Positions 53,680 to 62,396 of a stretch of DNA of 64,000 nucleotides are shown piece after piece. The first letter of the stretch is position 1; the number at the start of each line of letters is the position of its first letter. The translations under genes were made by a program, and so were the position numbers. The stretch comes from Candidatus Rokuibacteriota bacterium. Its GTDB lineage: Bacteria; Methylomirabilota; Methylomirabilia; Rokubacteriales; CSP1-6. The DNA lies in assembly GCA_016866775.1 (NCBI GenBank), contig VGLJ01000019.1:1-64000 (forward strand), written 5' to 3'. The notes below the pieces were generated by a model, which saw only the letters and a list, made by a program, of their open reading frames with translations, did no database searches and was not told where the DNA came from.

Positions 53680-54942
53680 TCATGCGATCGGCTCTTCGGC
53701 GGGACGTGTCCGTGCCTCGGCGACCAGCAGCGCGAGCGCGATCAGCACCACCATGATCGCGCTCAGCGTGAGCGAGAGCTCGACGCCGATGAACGCGCCG
53801 ACCACCCCGATGGTAAAGCCGCTGCCGGCGCGCAGGCCCATGATCGACGTGTTGAAGAGTCCCACGACCCGGCCGCGCAGGCCGGGCGGCGCGAGCAGCT
53901 GCACCAGCGTCTGCGCCATCGACGTGTACGCGACGTTGAACGCGCCCGCCAGTACCAGAATCGACACCGCGGTCACGTAGCCGGGCGCCGCGGGAAACAG
54001 CGCCATGAGCGTGCCCCACACCGCGGCGCACACGATCGCCGCGCGCACCGTGGGCCTGACGCCGGGGAGGAACTCGAGCAGCAGCGCGCCGGTCACCGCG
54101 CCCGCCGCGTTGGCGGCGAGCAACCCGCTGTACCGGTGGCCTTCGTCGTCGCCGTGGTGATGCGCGTATTCCGGCATCTGTGCCTGGAACCCGCTGCCGA
54201 CGAAGAATGACGCCGTCCCGCCGAGCAGGATCATCAGCACGATGCGCCGGTCGAGCCCTCTCCGCGAGATGAGCTGCCACATCTCACCGAGCCCGAGGCG
54301 CGCCAGCCCTGTGGGGCGCTCCGCGCGATCCCTGTGCCCCGTGTAGCGCAGCGTCAGCAGGAAGATCGAGAGAGGCACGTAGAGGAGGACGTTCGCGACG
54401 ATGCCGCCGGGTCCGAGGAGGAACATGAGCCCGCCCCCGACGGCGGGGCCGAGCAGGGTGGCGAGGAAGCGGCTGGTCGCGTTGAGACGGATGGCGCTCG
54501 GCAGATGCGCGGGCCCGACGATGTCGTGGACGATGAGCTGGATCGCCGGGCCGGCGATCACGCCGCCCGCGCCGTGGATGAGCAGGAGCACGGCGGCGTG
54601 CCACACGCGCAGGCTTCCCGTCAGGAACAGGAGCCCCCAGCTCAGCGACGCGAGCGCGAACAGCCCCTGCGAGATCTGGATGAGGCGGCGGCAGTCGTAG
54701 CGGTCGGCGAGCGCGCCCATGTAGACGGAGAAGAGCAGGTACGGGACCCAGTGACTGATGACCGCGAAGCCGGCGAGCGTCGGCGAGTGGAAGGTCTGGA
54801 AGATCACCCAGTAGCTGATCACGTGCTCGACGTTCTCGGCGATCTGACCGATCAGCGCGAAGAGGAAATACCGGCGGTAGTCACGATGGCGCAACGCCCC
54901 GAATCTCGTCGGGGCCGCGGGCGCCGCAAGGGATCGACTCAC
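53680..54942 (-). CDS. MFS transporter
   Basis: 420 residues with about 12 membrane helices. The loop between helices 2 and 3 reads YMGALADRYDCRRLIQ, a form of the MFS GxLaDRxGRR motif. The family resembles the DHA/enterobactin-exporter (EntS) type. It heads the minus-strand operon with the PNPOx-like, AroQ-like and exported proteins. The substrate is unknown. Confidence 0.9.
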   Translation of the reverse strand: MSRSLAAPAAPTRFGALRHRDYRRYFLFALIGQIAENVEHVISYWVIFQTFHSPTLAGFAVISHWVPYLLFSVYMGALADRYDCRRLIQISQGLFALASLSWGLLFLTGSLRVWHAAVLLLIHGAGGVIAGPAIQLIVHDIVGPAHLPSAIRLNATSRFLATLLGPAVGGGLMFLLGPGGIVANVLLYVPLSIFLLTLRYTGHRDRAERPTGLARLGLGEMWQLISRRGLDRRIVLMILLGGTASFFVGSGFQAQMPEYAHHHGDDEGHRYSGLLAANAAGAVTGALLLEFLPGVRPTVRAAIVCAAVWGTLMALFPAAPGYVTAVSILVLAGAFNVAYTSMAQTLVQLLAPPGLRGRVVGLFNTSIMGLRAGSGFTIGVVGAFIGVELSLTLSAIMVVLIALALLVAEARTRPAEEPIA

Positions 54943-54992
54943 CGCGCGATGGTAGCATTGCGCCGCTCGAGATCTCAGCGGAGGAGGCGCCC

Positions 54993-55748
54993 ATGTACCA
55001 GACCGATCAGTACGAAGGCATGATCGCCGAAACGGTATCCATGCGGGGGCACAACGGAGATGTCATCAATGCGTACGTGGCGCGACCCCTCGGCGCCGGA
55101 CCGTTCCCGGGGATGGTCGTCATCCACCATGCGCCGGGCTGGGACGAATGGTACCGCGAGACCACGCGCCGCTTCGCGCACCACGGCTACGTGTCGATCT
55201 CCCCGAACCTGTACTGCCGCGACGGCCACGGCACCCCCGAGGACGTCGGGGCCAAGGTGCGGGCCGCCGGCGGCGCGCCGGACGCGCGGGTGCTCGGCGA
55301 TCTCGACGGCGCGAACGCGTGGCTTCGCTCGCTGCCGTACGTGAGCAACAAGGTTGGCATCTTCGGCACGTGCTCGGGAGGCCGGCAGGCGTTCCTGGCG
55401 GGCTGCCGGCTGAAGGGCCTCGACGGCGTGATCGAGTGCTGGGGCGGACGCGTGGTCCAGTCCAAGGAAGAGCTCACGGCGAACCAGCCGGTCGCGCCGA
55501 TCGATTACACCGCGGACCTCTCGGCGCCGATCCTCGGGCTCTTCGGCAACGAGGACAAGTCACCCACCCCCGAGCAGGTCAACGCGCACGAAGAGGCGCT
55601 CAAGAAGCACGGTAAGAAGTACGAGTTCCATCGCTACGACGGCGCCGGCCACGGCTTCTTCTACTACGACCGTCCGGCGTACCGTCAGGAGCAGGCCATG
55701 GACGGCTGGAAGAAGGTCTGGGCGTTCTGCGAGCGAACCCTGCGCTGA
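54993..55748 (+). CDS. Dienelactone hydrolase family protein
   Basis: 251 residues from ATG 54993, after GGAGGAGG. The nucleophile elbow is FGTCSGGRQ with Cys127, as in classical dienelactone hydrolases. The catalytic His is in GAGHGFFYYDRP and an Asp in GLFGNEDKSPTP. It would hydrolyse a lactone, perhaps in aromatic breakdown. The DUF6295 gene follows after 18 bases. Confidence 0.92.
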   Translation: MYQTDQYEGMIAETVSMRGHNGDVINAYVARPLGAGPFPGMVVIHHAPGWDEWYRETTRRFAHHGYVSISPNLYCRDGHGTPEDVGAKVRAAGGAPDARVLGDLDGANAWLRSLPYVSNKVGIFGTCSGGRQAFLAGCRLKGLDGVIECWGGRVVQSKEELTANQPVAPIDYTADLSAPILGLFGNEDKSPTPEQVNAHEEALKKHGKKYEFHRYDGAGHGFFYYDRPAYRQEQAMDGWKKVWAFCERTLR

Positions 55749-55766
55749 TCGAGAGGAGACTCGACC

Positions 55767-56054
55767 ATGTGCACGATGATCGCGCACCAGGTGCAGCTCG
55801 AAGGCCGCGGCAAGAGCGGACCGGAGTGGTTCGAAGTTCGCGAGGCCAACGTCTCGTACGACCATCCGTACGATCTGCCGCTCGAGCACGCGCTCAACAT
55901 CGATTTCGTCAACGAGGCGCTCGGTCCGGGCGCCCGCGTGGCGGTCGAGCTGAGCGTGGATGCGGCGCGCCAGCTCGTGAAGACCATTGAAGCGGTGCTC
56001 GCCCAGGCGGGCGAGCGCGGCGTGCTGGAAGACATTCGAGTCGTGGCGCGGTGA
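55767..56054 (+). CDS. DUF6295 family protein
   Basis: 95 residues. MCTMIAHQVQLEGRGKSG, ANVSYDHPYDLPLEHALNID and FVNEALGPGARVAVELS are the conserved blocks of this family of unknown function. The gene lies between the dienelactone hydrolase and an unassigned zinc-ribbon protein, with a 4-base overlap with the latter. Confidence 0.75.
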   Translation: MCTMIAHQVQLEGRGKSGPEWFEVREANVSYDHPYDLPLEHALNIDFVNEALGPGARVAVELSVDAARQLVKTIEAVLAQAGERGVLEDIRVVAR

Positions 56055-57010
56055 CGACCCCGATTCGCGCCGCCGCGATGGCGGCGGCGCCGTTCGTCTG
56101 GCGCGAGGACGGGCGGCCCGACTGGGGCTCGATGTGGACGAGCTTTTGCGACCTCGCTCTCCACGGCGGGCCCCCGCACCGAGGGATCGAGCAAGCGCTT
56201 CGCGAACCCTCGACGGCCGGCGCCGACGCCGCATCCGATCCCGGGATGGTGGCGGAGATGCGGCGCGGCATCTGGGAGACCACCGGTCTCTTTGCCGAGC
56301 CGCAGTCGCCGGTCTGGATTGCGGTCTCCTGTGAGTCACGGGCGATGGCCGAGTGGATCGGGGCCGCCATCGTGCTCGAGAACGTCACGGCGCGCGTGGA
56401 GGACGAGCGCTTCCTCCTGCCCGCCGGTCCGAGGTTCCGGCTCGAGGACGAGGTGAAGAGCATCGTCACCGTCGTGGCCAAGACGCATCACTACTGGGCC
56501 ATGCACGAGATCGCCGCAAAGCCCGGTCGGCCTGACGACGCGAGGGGCCACCGTGGGTTCCGTTGCGGCTCGTGTGGCCTCGACTTTCTGGTCTCCCGGC
56601 CCGTGTCGGCAGGAGATCTCGACGCGACGTGTCCGGTCGACGGGACGCGGATGGCCCGCTCGGAGCTCGTCGCCGCGCGCCGAAGCCCCTCCCTCCGCCA
56701 CGCGCACGGGCCAGGACCGATCAGGGTCGCGGTCGAGGGCGCGGACGACGAGAGGATCCGGCTCATCGACGCGCTTCGCCGCCGCTACGGTCGCCGGCGT
56801 GCTGTCGTGGCATCGCCCGCCGGGGCGATGGAAGTGAACGATCCCGCGATCGACCTCGTCCTCGTCGAAGTGGGTGAGGGCGGCGAGGCGTCGGGCTTCA
56901 GACCGGAGATGGTCGACGCGACCATCGTGATCCGAGCTGGCGAAGAAGTGAACGTCGACGTCATCATGTCGTGGCTCGAACGAGAGTTGCGCTTGAACCC
57001 GTGGCGGTAG
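56051..57010 (+). CDS. Unassigned protein with central zinc ribbon
   Basis: 319 residues from GTG 56051 (GTGA overlap). Residues 1-160 contain WTSFCDLALHGGPPHRG and WIAVSCESRAMAEWIGAAI. A zinc ribbon follows (FRCGSCGLDFLV and CPVDG). The last 110 residues (IRVAVEGADDERIRLIDALR, RRAVVASPAG, DLVLVEVGEG) resemble the order of strands in UreG/HypB GTPases but lack a P-loop. I do not recognise the family as a whole. Transcribed with the DUF6295 gene. Confidence 0.65.
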   Translation: MTTPIRAAAMAAAPFVWREDGRPDWGSMWTSFCDLALHGGPPHRGIEQALREPSTAGADAASDPGMVAEMRRGIWETTGLFAEPQSPVWIAVSCESRAMAEWIGAAIVLENVTARVEDERFLLPAGPRFRLEDEVKSIVTVVAKTHHYWAMHEIAAKPGRPDDARGHRGFRCGSCGLDFLVSRPVSAGDLDATCPVDGTRMARSELVAARRSPSLRHAHGPGPIRVAVEGADDERIRLIDALRRRYGRRRAVVASPAGAMEVNDPAIDLVLVEVGEGGEASGFRPEMVDATIVIRAGEEVNVDVIMSWLERELRLNPWR

Positions 57011-57021
57011 CGAAGGACACG

Positions 57022-58719
57022 ATGCCCTACGACCTGCTGATCAAGAACGGCCGCATCATCGACGGCTCGGGTCGGCCCGCCTTCAACGGCGACGTCGGGG
57101 TGGTCCAGGGAAAGATCGTGGAGCTCGGGCGCCTCGACGGACCGGCGCGGCGGGTCATCGAGGCTGATGGGCGCGCCGTCTCGCCGGGGTTCGTGGACAA
57201 CCACTGCCACTACGACGCGCAGGTGCTCTGGGATCCGCTCTGCACCTTCTCCTGTCATCACGGCGCCACCAGCGTCATCATCGGCAACTGCTCGCTGGCG
57301 CTCGCGCCGGTGAAGCGCGGCGAGCGCGAGAAGCTGGCCGGCATGCTCTCCTATGTCGAAGCGATTCCCATGGACGTGCTGGAGGCGGGCGTGCCGTGGA
57401 CGTGGGAGACGTTCCCCGAGTACATGAGCGCCGTCGGACAGCGGCTCGGCGTGAACGTCGGCACGCTCGTCGGCCACTCCGCCGTCAGGCTCTACGCGAT
57501 GGGGAAGGACTGCTCGGAGCGTCCGGCCACGGACGACGAGCTCGCGACGATGCGGCGCGTGGTGCGCGAGGCGCTCGAGGCGGGCGCGCTCGGGCTCTCG
57601 ATCACACGCAACATGAACCACTTCGACATCGCGGGGACGCGCATCCCCGCGGCCTGCGCGCCCGAGTCGGAGCTCTTCGCGCTGACCGACGTGCTCCGCG
57701 AGGTGGGCACGGGCGTGATCCAGTGCGGCGGCGGCACCCAACCCGAGTTGAAAGACAAGCTGCTGAGCCGGATCTCCGAGGCCTGCGGCCGTCCCGTGAT
57801 GTACAACACCATCGTCGAGCAAGCGCGCCACCCGGGCCGGTGGCGGCAGCACCTGGCGCACGTCGAGGAGACGGCGCGGCAGGGCATTCGCGCGGTGCCG
57901 CTCTGCAATCCCGGAAGCGTCGTCCAGCGGTTCACGATGAAGAACTGCCAGGTGTTCCGGAGCATGCCCACCTGGCTGCCGATCCTCCAGGGCCCCGATG
58001 CCGACAAGCTACGCGCGTATCGCGATCCGGAGATTCGCGCGAAGCTCCGCGCCGAGGTCGACGGTCCGCAGGTTCCGGACCCGAGCTTCTCCAGGCGCTG
58101 GGACCTGATGATCGTGGAGGAGACTCAGCTTTCGAAGAACCGCGGCCTCGAAGGTCAGAGCGTCGCGGAGATCGCGAAGGCCCAGGGCAAGCATCCGGTC
58201 GACGCCTTCCTCGACCTGGCAGTCGAGGAGGAGCTGAACACCGTGTTCACGCTCGGGGAAAACAACACCGACACCGAGGCCGTGGCGCAGATCCTCGGCA
58301 GCCCCTACGCCGTCGTCGGCCTCTCCGGCGGGGGCGCGCACGTGCAGTTCCACTCGAACGTGTCGAATCCCACCCGCCTGCTCGGCCACTGGGTGCGGAA
58401 GAAGAAGATCATGCCGCTCGAGCAGGCGGTGCGCCGGCTGACCTTCGACTCGGCCACCGCCTTCGGCATCTACGATCGCGGGCTCCTGCTGCCGGGGATG
58501 GCGGCGGACCTCGTGATCTTCGATCCGGATACCGTGCAGCCGGTCACGGAAGACGTGGTGCATGACTTCCCGAACAAGGGCTGGCGGATGCGCGAGCTCG
58601 CCGAGGGCATCCACTACACGGTGGTGAACGGCGAGGTCCTCCTCGAGAAGGGGACGCACACGGGGAGCTATCCCGGCCGCGTGCTGCACAACGCGAGGTA
58701 TCAGAACGGTCGGGGCTGA
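57022..58719 (+). CDS. D-aminoacylase/N-acyl-D-amino-acid deacylase-type amidohydrolase
   Basis: 565 residues from ATG 57022 (an in-frame GTG at 57001 is possible). YDLLIKNGRIIDGSGRPAFN and the metal-binding FVDNHCHYDAQVLWDP, where the first His of HxH is replaced by Cys-His context, mark the amidohydrolase superfamily. GNCSLALAPVKRG and VVGLSGGGAHVQFH are typical of the D-aminoacylase branch. It would hydrolyse an N-acyl or cyclic amide. Last gene of the 54993-58719 unit. Confidence 0.9.
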   Translation: MPYDLLIKNGRIIDGSGRPAFNGDVGVVQGKIVELGRLDGPARRVIEADGRAVSPGFVDNHCHYDAQVLWDPLCTFSCHHGATSVIIGNCSLALAPVKRGEREKLAGMLSYVEAIPMDVLEAGVPWTWETFPEYMSAVGQRLGVNVGTLVGHSAVRLYAMGKDCSERPATDDELATMRRVVREALEAGALGLSITRNMNHFDIAGTRIPAACAPESELFALTDVLREVGTGVIQCGGGTQPELKDKLLSRISEACGRPVMYNTIVEQARHPGRWRQHLAHVEETARQGIRAVPLCNPGSVVQRFTMKNCQVFRSMPTWLPILQGPDADKLRAYRDPEIRAKLRAEVDGPQVPDPSFSRRWDLMIVEETQLSKNRGLEGQSVAEIAKAQGKHPVDAFLDLAVEEELNTVFTLGENNTDTEAVAQILGSPYAVVGLSGGGAHVQFHSNVSNPTRLLGHWVRKKKIMPLEQAVRRLTFDSATAFGIYDRGLLLPGMAADLVIFDPDTVQPVTEDVVHDFPNKGWRMRELAEGIHYTVVNGEVLLEKGTHTGSYPGRVLHNARYQNGRG

Positions 58720-58760
58720 TCGCCGGCCGAGTCACGCGAGCGAACGACGACGCAGCGTTG

Positions 58761-58790
58761 ACGGCCGCCGAGCCACCCTCGGCGGGCCGT
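58761..58790 (+). terminator. Strong hairpin after the amidohydrolase gene
   Basis: ACGGCCGCCGAG and CTCGGCGGGCCGT pair around a CCACC loop with one bulged base. It lies 42 bases after the amidohydrolase stop. No T-tract follows, so termination strength is uncertain. Confidence 0.45.
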
Positions 58791-58795
58791 CGCGC

Positions 58796-58938
58796 TCAGG
58801 CGCTTGGGAGCAGTTCGGGGCGGTAATTCTGCCGCGACGTTTCGAGCTCGAGCGGCACCGGCGAGCCGAGCCACATCGCGTAGATGCTGTGGTCGTCGAC
58901 CGAGTCGTCAGTCAGCGGGTGGATCAGCACGTCAAGAG
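58796..58938 (-). pseudogene. Remnant of a DOPA 4,5-dioxygenase-like gene (3' end only)
   Basis: The minus strand encodes the last 47 or so residues of a DOPA-dioxygenase-like protein, including DDSVDDHSIYAMWLGSPVPL and ending RPELLPSA. The nucleotide sequence matches the 3' end of the intact gene at 61937-62320 with a modest number of differences, and the similarity stops near 58938. There is no start codon or N-terminal region, so this is a truncated duplicate. Confidence 0.8.
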
Positions 58939-59247
58939 CGTAGACGGCGAAAGGCCCCTATCAATGCGCGGGCGATGAGCGGTTGAGCTCGGGTTCATCC
59001 TCGGTGCCCCCCCTAGGTACAGCGGGGGAAAAGGATCGATGAAGTCCAGGTACGAGCCCTATTGAAACAGTTCGGATACAAGAGTGTGAATGGGGTCCGG
59101 CTCTAATTTGTGGGGCGCTGGCGTCACGGCGCAGTCGGGTCGCCAGAGGCAAGCTGAGACACTGCCCGCCGCAGGCGTTACTTGCGAAGTGACGTCGACA
59201 GCGCGGATACTCAATGACAACTGTCAGCCGGTGACGAGGGAACAGCG
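58939..59247. other. Non-coding stretch between gene remnant and toxin-antitoxin pair
   Basis: I see no gene here. The region is less G+C-rich than its neighbours and contains AATGGGGTCCGGCTCTAATT at 59089-59108, a type of sequence I associate with the borders of REP-like or transposase-linked elements, though I cannot show a partner. The toxin-antitoxin promoter should lie at its right end. Confidence 0.4.
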
Positions 59248-59490
59248 ATGACACGAACGATCCGGGCAAAATTCGCAAACGGTGTGTTCGAGCCGCTCGA
59301 TCCGACCGTGCGCGAGCTCGTCCACGATGGGGACGAAGTGACGCTCACGATCGACACTGGCCCGTCGGCGCCGGGTGATCCCCTGCTCGACACCGCCGGC
59401 GGCTGGCGCGGCCTGATCGATGCCGAGGCATTCAAGGAGGCGATCTACCGTGATCGGCTCGTCGTGACGCGGTCACCCGTCAAAATGTGA
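59248..59490 (+). CDS. DUF104 family antitoxin
   Basis: 80 residues. TRTIRAKFANGVFEPLDPTV and GDEVTLTID are the DUF104 (AF2212-like) antitoxin core, a small beta-barrel-type protein found upstream of PIN toxins. The stop overlaps the toxin start (GTGA), so the two are translated together. Confidence 0.85.
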   Translation: MTRTIRAKFANGVFEPLDPTVRELVHDGDEVTLTIDTGPSAPGDPLLDTAGGWRGLIDAEAFKEAIYRDRLVVTRSPVKM

Positions 59491-59888
59491 CGCCCCGTTT
59501 TCTACTCGACACCGATTGGGTGATCGATCACCTCAACGGGGTTACAGCCATCACGCAACGCCTGGAGGACCTCCGCCCGCACGCTCTCACGCTCAGCATG
59601 ATCTCGCTTGCCGAACTCTATGAGGGGGTGCATTACTCGCGGGACCCCGAACGGAGCCGCCGCGTATTGTTGCAGTTCATCGCTGGCGTGACGGTTCTGC
59701 CCGTCGACGACGAGGTGTGCGACATTTTCGGCCGCGAACGCGGAAACCTCAGGCGGCAAGGACGAACGGTCGGCGATTTCGATCTGCTGATCGGCGCGAC
59801 GGCCCTGCGGCACGACCTCACTCTTCGTACGAACAACCGTCGTCACTTCGAAATGATCGGCGGCGTCCGGCTCGTCGACGTCGCCTAG
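59487..59888 (+). CDS. vapC: VapC-type PIN-domain toxin (RNase)
   Basis: 133 residues from GTG 59487. The PIN carboxylates are D8 in FLLDTDWVIDHL, the Glu in SLAELYEGVHY, and the Asp in TVGDFDLLIGATA. A C-terminal LRTNNRRHFEMIGGVRL fits VapC proteins. It probably cleaves RNA when free of its DUF104 partner. Confidence 0.92.
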   Translation: MTPRFLLDTDWVIDHLNGVTAITQRLEDLRPHALTLSMISLAELYEGVHYSRDPERSRRVLLQFIAGVTVLPVDDEVCDIFGRERGNLRRQGRTVGDFDLLIGATALRHDLTLRTNNRRHFEMIGGVRLVDVA

Positions 59889-59890
59889 CT

Positions 59891-60160
59891 TCAGGGCCTT
59901 GGAATCCGACAACATCGGCGCTCACGAGCCGTCGGGGCCGTCTCCGAGAGAGCGCCGAATGCGACGACGCGGGCGCGCCACCGCGCGTGCGGCGCGAGCA
60001 CACCGTGATAGAGGATCAGGTTGATGCGCGGGCGCGGGGTCAGGGCGGCGAGCTTCTCGAGCAGCGCCATCGGCGCGAAGATCAGGTGGCGCGTGCCGTC
60101 CGCCCATGCCGTCTTCAGCGTGAGCATTTCCCCTTGAGCGTGGTCGGGCGAAGTGCGCAA
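59891..60160 (-). mobile_element. Remnant of an IS91-type transposase (C-terminal part)
   Basis: The minus strand encodes WADGTRHLIFAPMALLEKLA, ALTPRPRINLILYHGVLAPH and ARWR, which is the characteristic C-terminal region of IS91/IS801-like transposases (Y2 replicative type). The catalytic tyrosines and zinc-binding N-terminus are absent, and the ends read into unrelated sequence. It is a decayed fragment within the scarred accessory stretch. Confidence 0.8.
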
Positions 60161-60190
60161 ACCCTACCACGCCCGTATAGAATCGCGCGC

Positions 60191-60496
60191 ATGGCAAACC
60201 TCAGTCTCGACCGCCTCGACCATCTCGTTCTGACCGTGCGCGACGTGGACCAGACGTGCGCGTTCTACCAGCGTGTCCTCGGCATGGAGGTCGAGACATT
60301 CGGGCGTGGGCGGACCGCACTCTGCTTCATCACGAGCGCGCCGCTCGCCGACTGGGTCGAGCACCTGAAGACATGCGGCGTCGCCCTGCGCGACGGCCCT
60401 GTGAAGCGCAGCGGCGCCGAAGGCCCGATCGACTCGATCTATCTCGACGATCCGGACCAGAACTCGATCGAGGTCTCGACGTACGCGTCCTCGTAG
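60191..60496 (+). CDS. VOC/glyoxalase-family protein with internal deletion
   Basis: 101 residues from ATG 60191. LDHLVLTVRDVDQTCAFYQR, VLGMEVETFGRGRTAL and DSIYLDDPDQNSIEVS are standard VOC blocks. Family members usually have about 125-130 residues with a segment FGxQKINLHxxG...GSADL between TAL and CFIT. Here TALCFIT is continuous, so about 27 residues including a usual metal-ligand His are gone while the frame is kept. It may be inactive. Confidence 0.75.
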   Translation: MANLSLDRLDHLVLTVRDVDQTCAFYQRVLGMEVETFGRGRTALCFITSAPLADWVEHLKTCGVALRDGPVKRSGAEGPIDSIYLDDPDQNSIEVSTYASS

Positions 60497-60499
60497 GGG

Positions 60500-61910
60500 C
60501 TACCCGGCTCTGGTGACGGCGTAGAGGCTGCCTTCGGACGACACGACGTACATCGTGGTGCCCACCACGATCGGGCTCCCGCTGACCTCGCCTGCCGTCC
60601 GGAACTCCCACCGCACCGCGCCGGTGCGGGCGTCCAGGCCAACGACGGCCCCGTTCGCGGCACCGACCAGCACCGATGTCCCTGCGACCGTCTGGGCCGC
60701 GGTGATATCCGTCTTCAGATCCACGCCCCAGCGTGTGCTGCCGGTTCCGGTATCGAGGGCCACGACCTTCCCGCGGGAGGTCGTGACATAGGCGGTGTCA
60801 TGGGTGATCGCCGGCGTGTGGATCACATCGCCCCCGACGCGCCGTGACCACACCGTTGCCTTCTGGACCGGTGGCTGCGACAGCATGCCCCACACGTACA
60901 AGTTGCTCTTCCAGAACACGATCGCCCGCTCGAGGGGATAGGTCGTGGCCTGCCAATCGATGGCCCACACGCGGCCCCAGACGGTCCCGAAGTACGCGCG
61001 GTCGCCCTGGATCGCCACCGCTCCCCCGAGGTGCCGGCCCAGGCCGGTATCGTAGACGAGGCGCTCGCGTCCAGTGTCCGCGCTGACCACGTGAATGCGG
61101 CTCGACCGTGAAGCCACGACGACTCGCTTGTCGGCGTACGCGACGGCATCGACCACCCAGTCGTGAGCCGTGAACGCCCAGCGCCGCCGTCCGGTGGCGG
61201 CATCGAGCGCGTGGAGCTTCTTGTCCGCCGTCCCGATATAGACGGTCCCGAGCACCACGATAGGTGAGCCCAGGATGGGATGCGCCAGGTCCGCTTCCCA
61301 GATCCGCACGCCGGTCCAGCGATTGAGGGCCGACGCGGCCGGGGCGATTGGCGAAGATCACGAGTTCGCCCGCGACCGCAGGGGTGGAGCTGGAGGGCCC
61401 GCCACTCCGGTACTCCCAGACGGTGCGGCTCGTCTGTCGGTCCAGGGCCAGCGTGCGACCGTCTCCCGTCGTGAAATAGACGTGCGGCTCCACGACCGCC
61501 GGCGACGCGAGGAGCGGCCCTGACGCGCGATACGTCCATCTGACCTGGTGCGAAAAGGGCGCGTGGTCGGGGATGAAGCCGGTATTTTCCGGGGTCCGTC
61601 GGGCCTGCGCCCAGGTATGGGGCGCGACGCTGGCGCTGACGCTCGTGGTTGCACTCGGGGGATCGACGCCGAGATCGAAAAAGACGCCCAGAGCCCAGGT
61701 CGTGGTCCCTCCTATGACGGCGAGCGCGACTCCGAGACGGACCAGGCGGCGTCGCAACGCCCGGCGTCGCCGGGAGCGCGCGATCTGCTCCGCCTCGGCG
61801 CGTGGCACGACGGCAAGACCAAGGAACACGCCACAGGCCGGGCACCTGCCTTGACTATCCGCAGGGTCGATCTGCCCGCAGGCACGGCAGACCCGGACAT
61901 CGCCCGTCAG
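60500..61910 (-). pseudogene. Membrane-anchored beta-propeller (PQQ-like) protein with zinc ribbon, frameshifted
   Basis: The N-terminal frame reads RVCRACGQIDPADSQGRCPA, then CGVFLG, a double CxxC zinc ribbon, followed by a membrane helix LGVALAVIGGTTTWALGVFF and PQQ-type repeats (VRWTYRASGPLLASPAVVEP). At 61348-61349 one extra base breaks the frame; the repeats continue in another frame (RIWEADLAHPILGSPIVVLG) to TAG 60500. The start is unclear: no ATG or GTG precedes the ribbon, and CTG 61910 is the nearest candidate. Function probably scaffolding or binding outside the cell. Confidence 0.7.
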
Positions 61911-61936
61911 TTGAGGAGACGGGAGGCCGTCGCCGC

Positions 61937-62320
61937 TCAGGCGCTCGGGAGGAGCTCGGCGCGGTAACTACGCCGCAACGTCTCGAGCTTCAGCGGCACC
62001 GGCGAGCCGAGCCACAGCGCGTAGATGCTGTGGTCGTCGACCGAGTCGTTCGTCAGCGGGTGGACCAGCACGTCGAGGCCGTCGCGGTGCAACATGAGCC
62101 ACTCGACAACGGGCCCGAACTGCTCGGGCTTGAAGATGACCTGGGCGTTCGCGACGGGATGCGGCCCGGTCGGCCCGTCGCGGAAGCCGCCGAACTCGAC
62201 CGTGAACTTCTCGCCGATGACGGCGCACAGCCGCTCCGCGATCGGACGTGTCTTCTGCGGATCGTAGTAGATGTGCGCGTGATAGCCCCGGTTCGGGATG
62301 GCGTCGGCAGCGTCGGTCAT
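61937..62320 (-). CDS. DOPA 4,5-dioxygenase family protein
   Basis: 127 residues from ATG 62320, after AGGAGG. RGYHAHIYYDPQKTRPIAER, GPHPVANAQVIFKPEQFGPV and VLVHPLTNDSVDDHS hold the three conserved His blocks of this family, which cleaves catecholic rings. A partial copy of its 3' end lies 3 kb away at 58796-58938. Confidence 0.9.
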   Translation of the reverse strand: MTDAADAIPNRGYHAHIYYDPQKTRPIAERLCAVIGEKFTVEFGGFRDGPTGPHPVANAQVIFKPEQFGPVVEWLMLHRDGLDVLVHPLTNDSVDDHSIYALWLGSPVPLKLETLRRSYRAELLPSA

Positions 62321-62396
62321 CGTCCATCCTCCTGCCTGGGATCGTCGGGGTCGGACGCGCCGGAGGCTACCACAACAGCGCGTATACTCGCCGACG

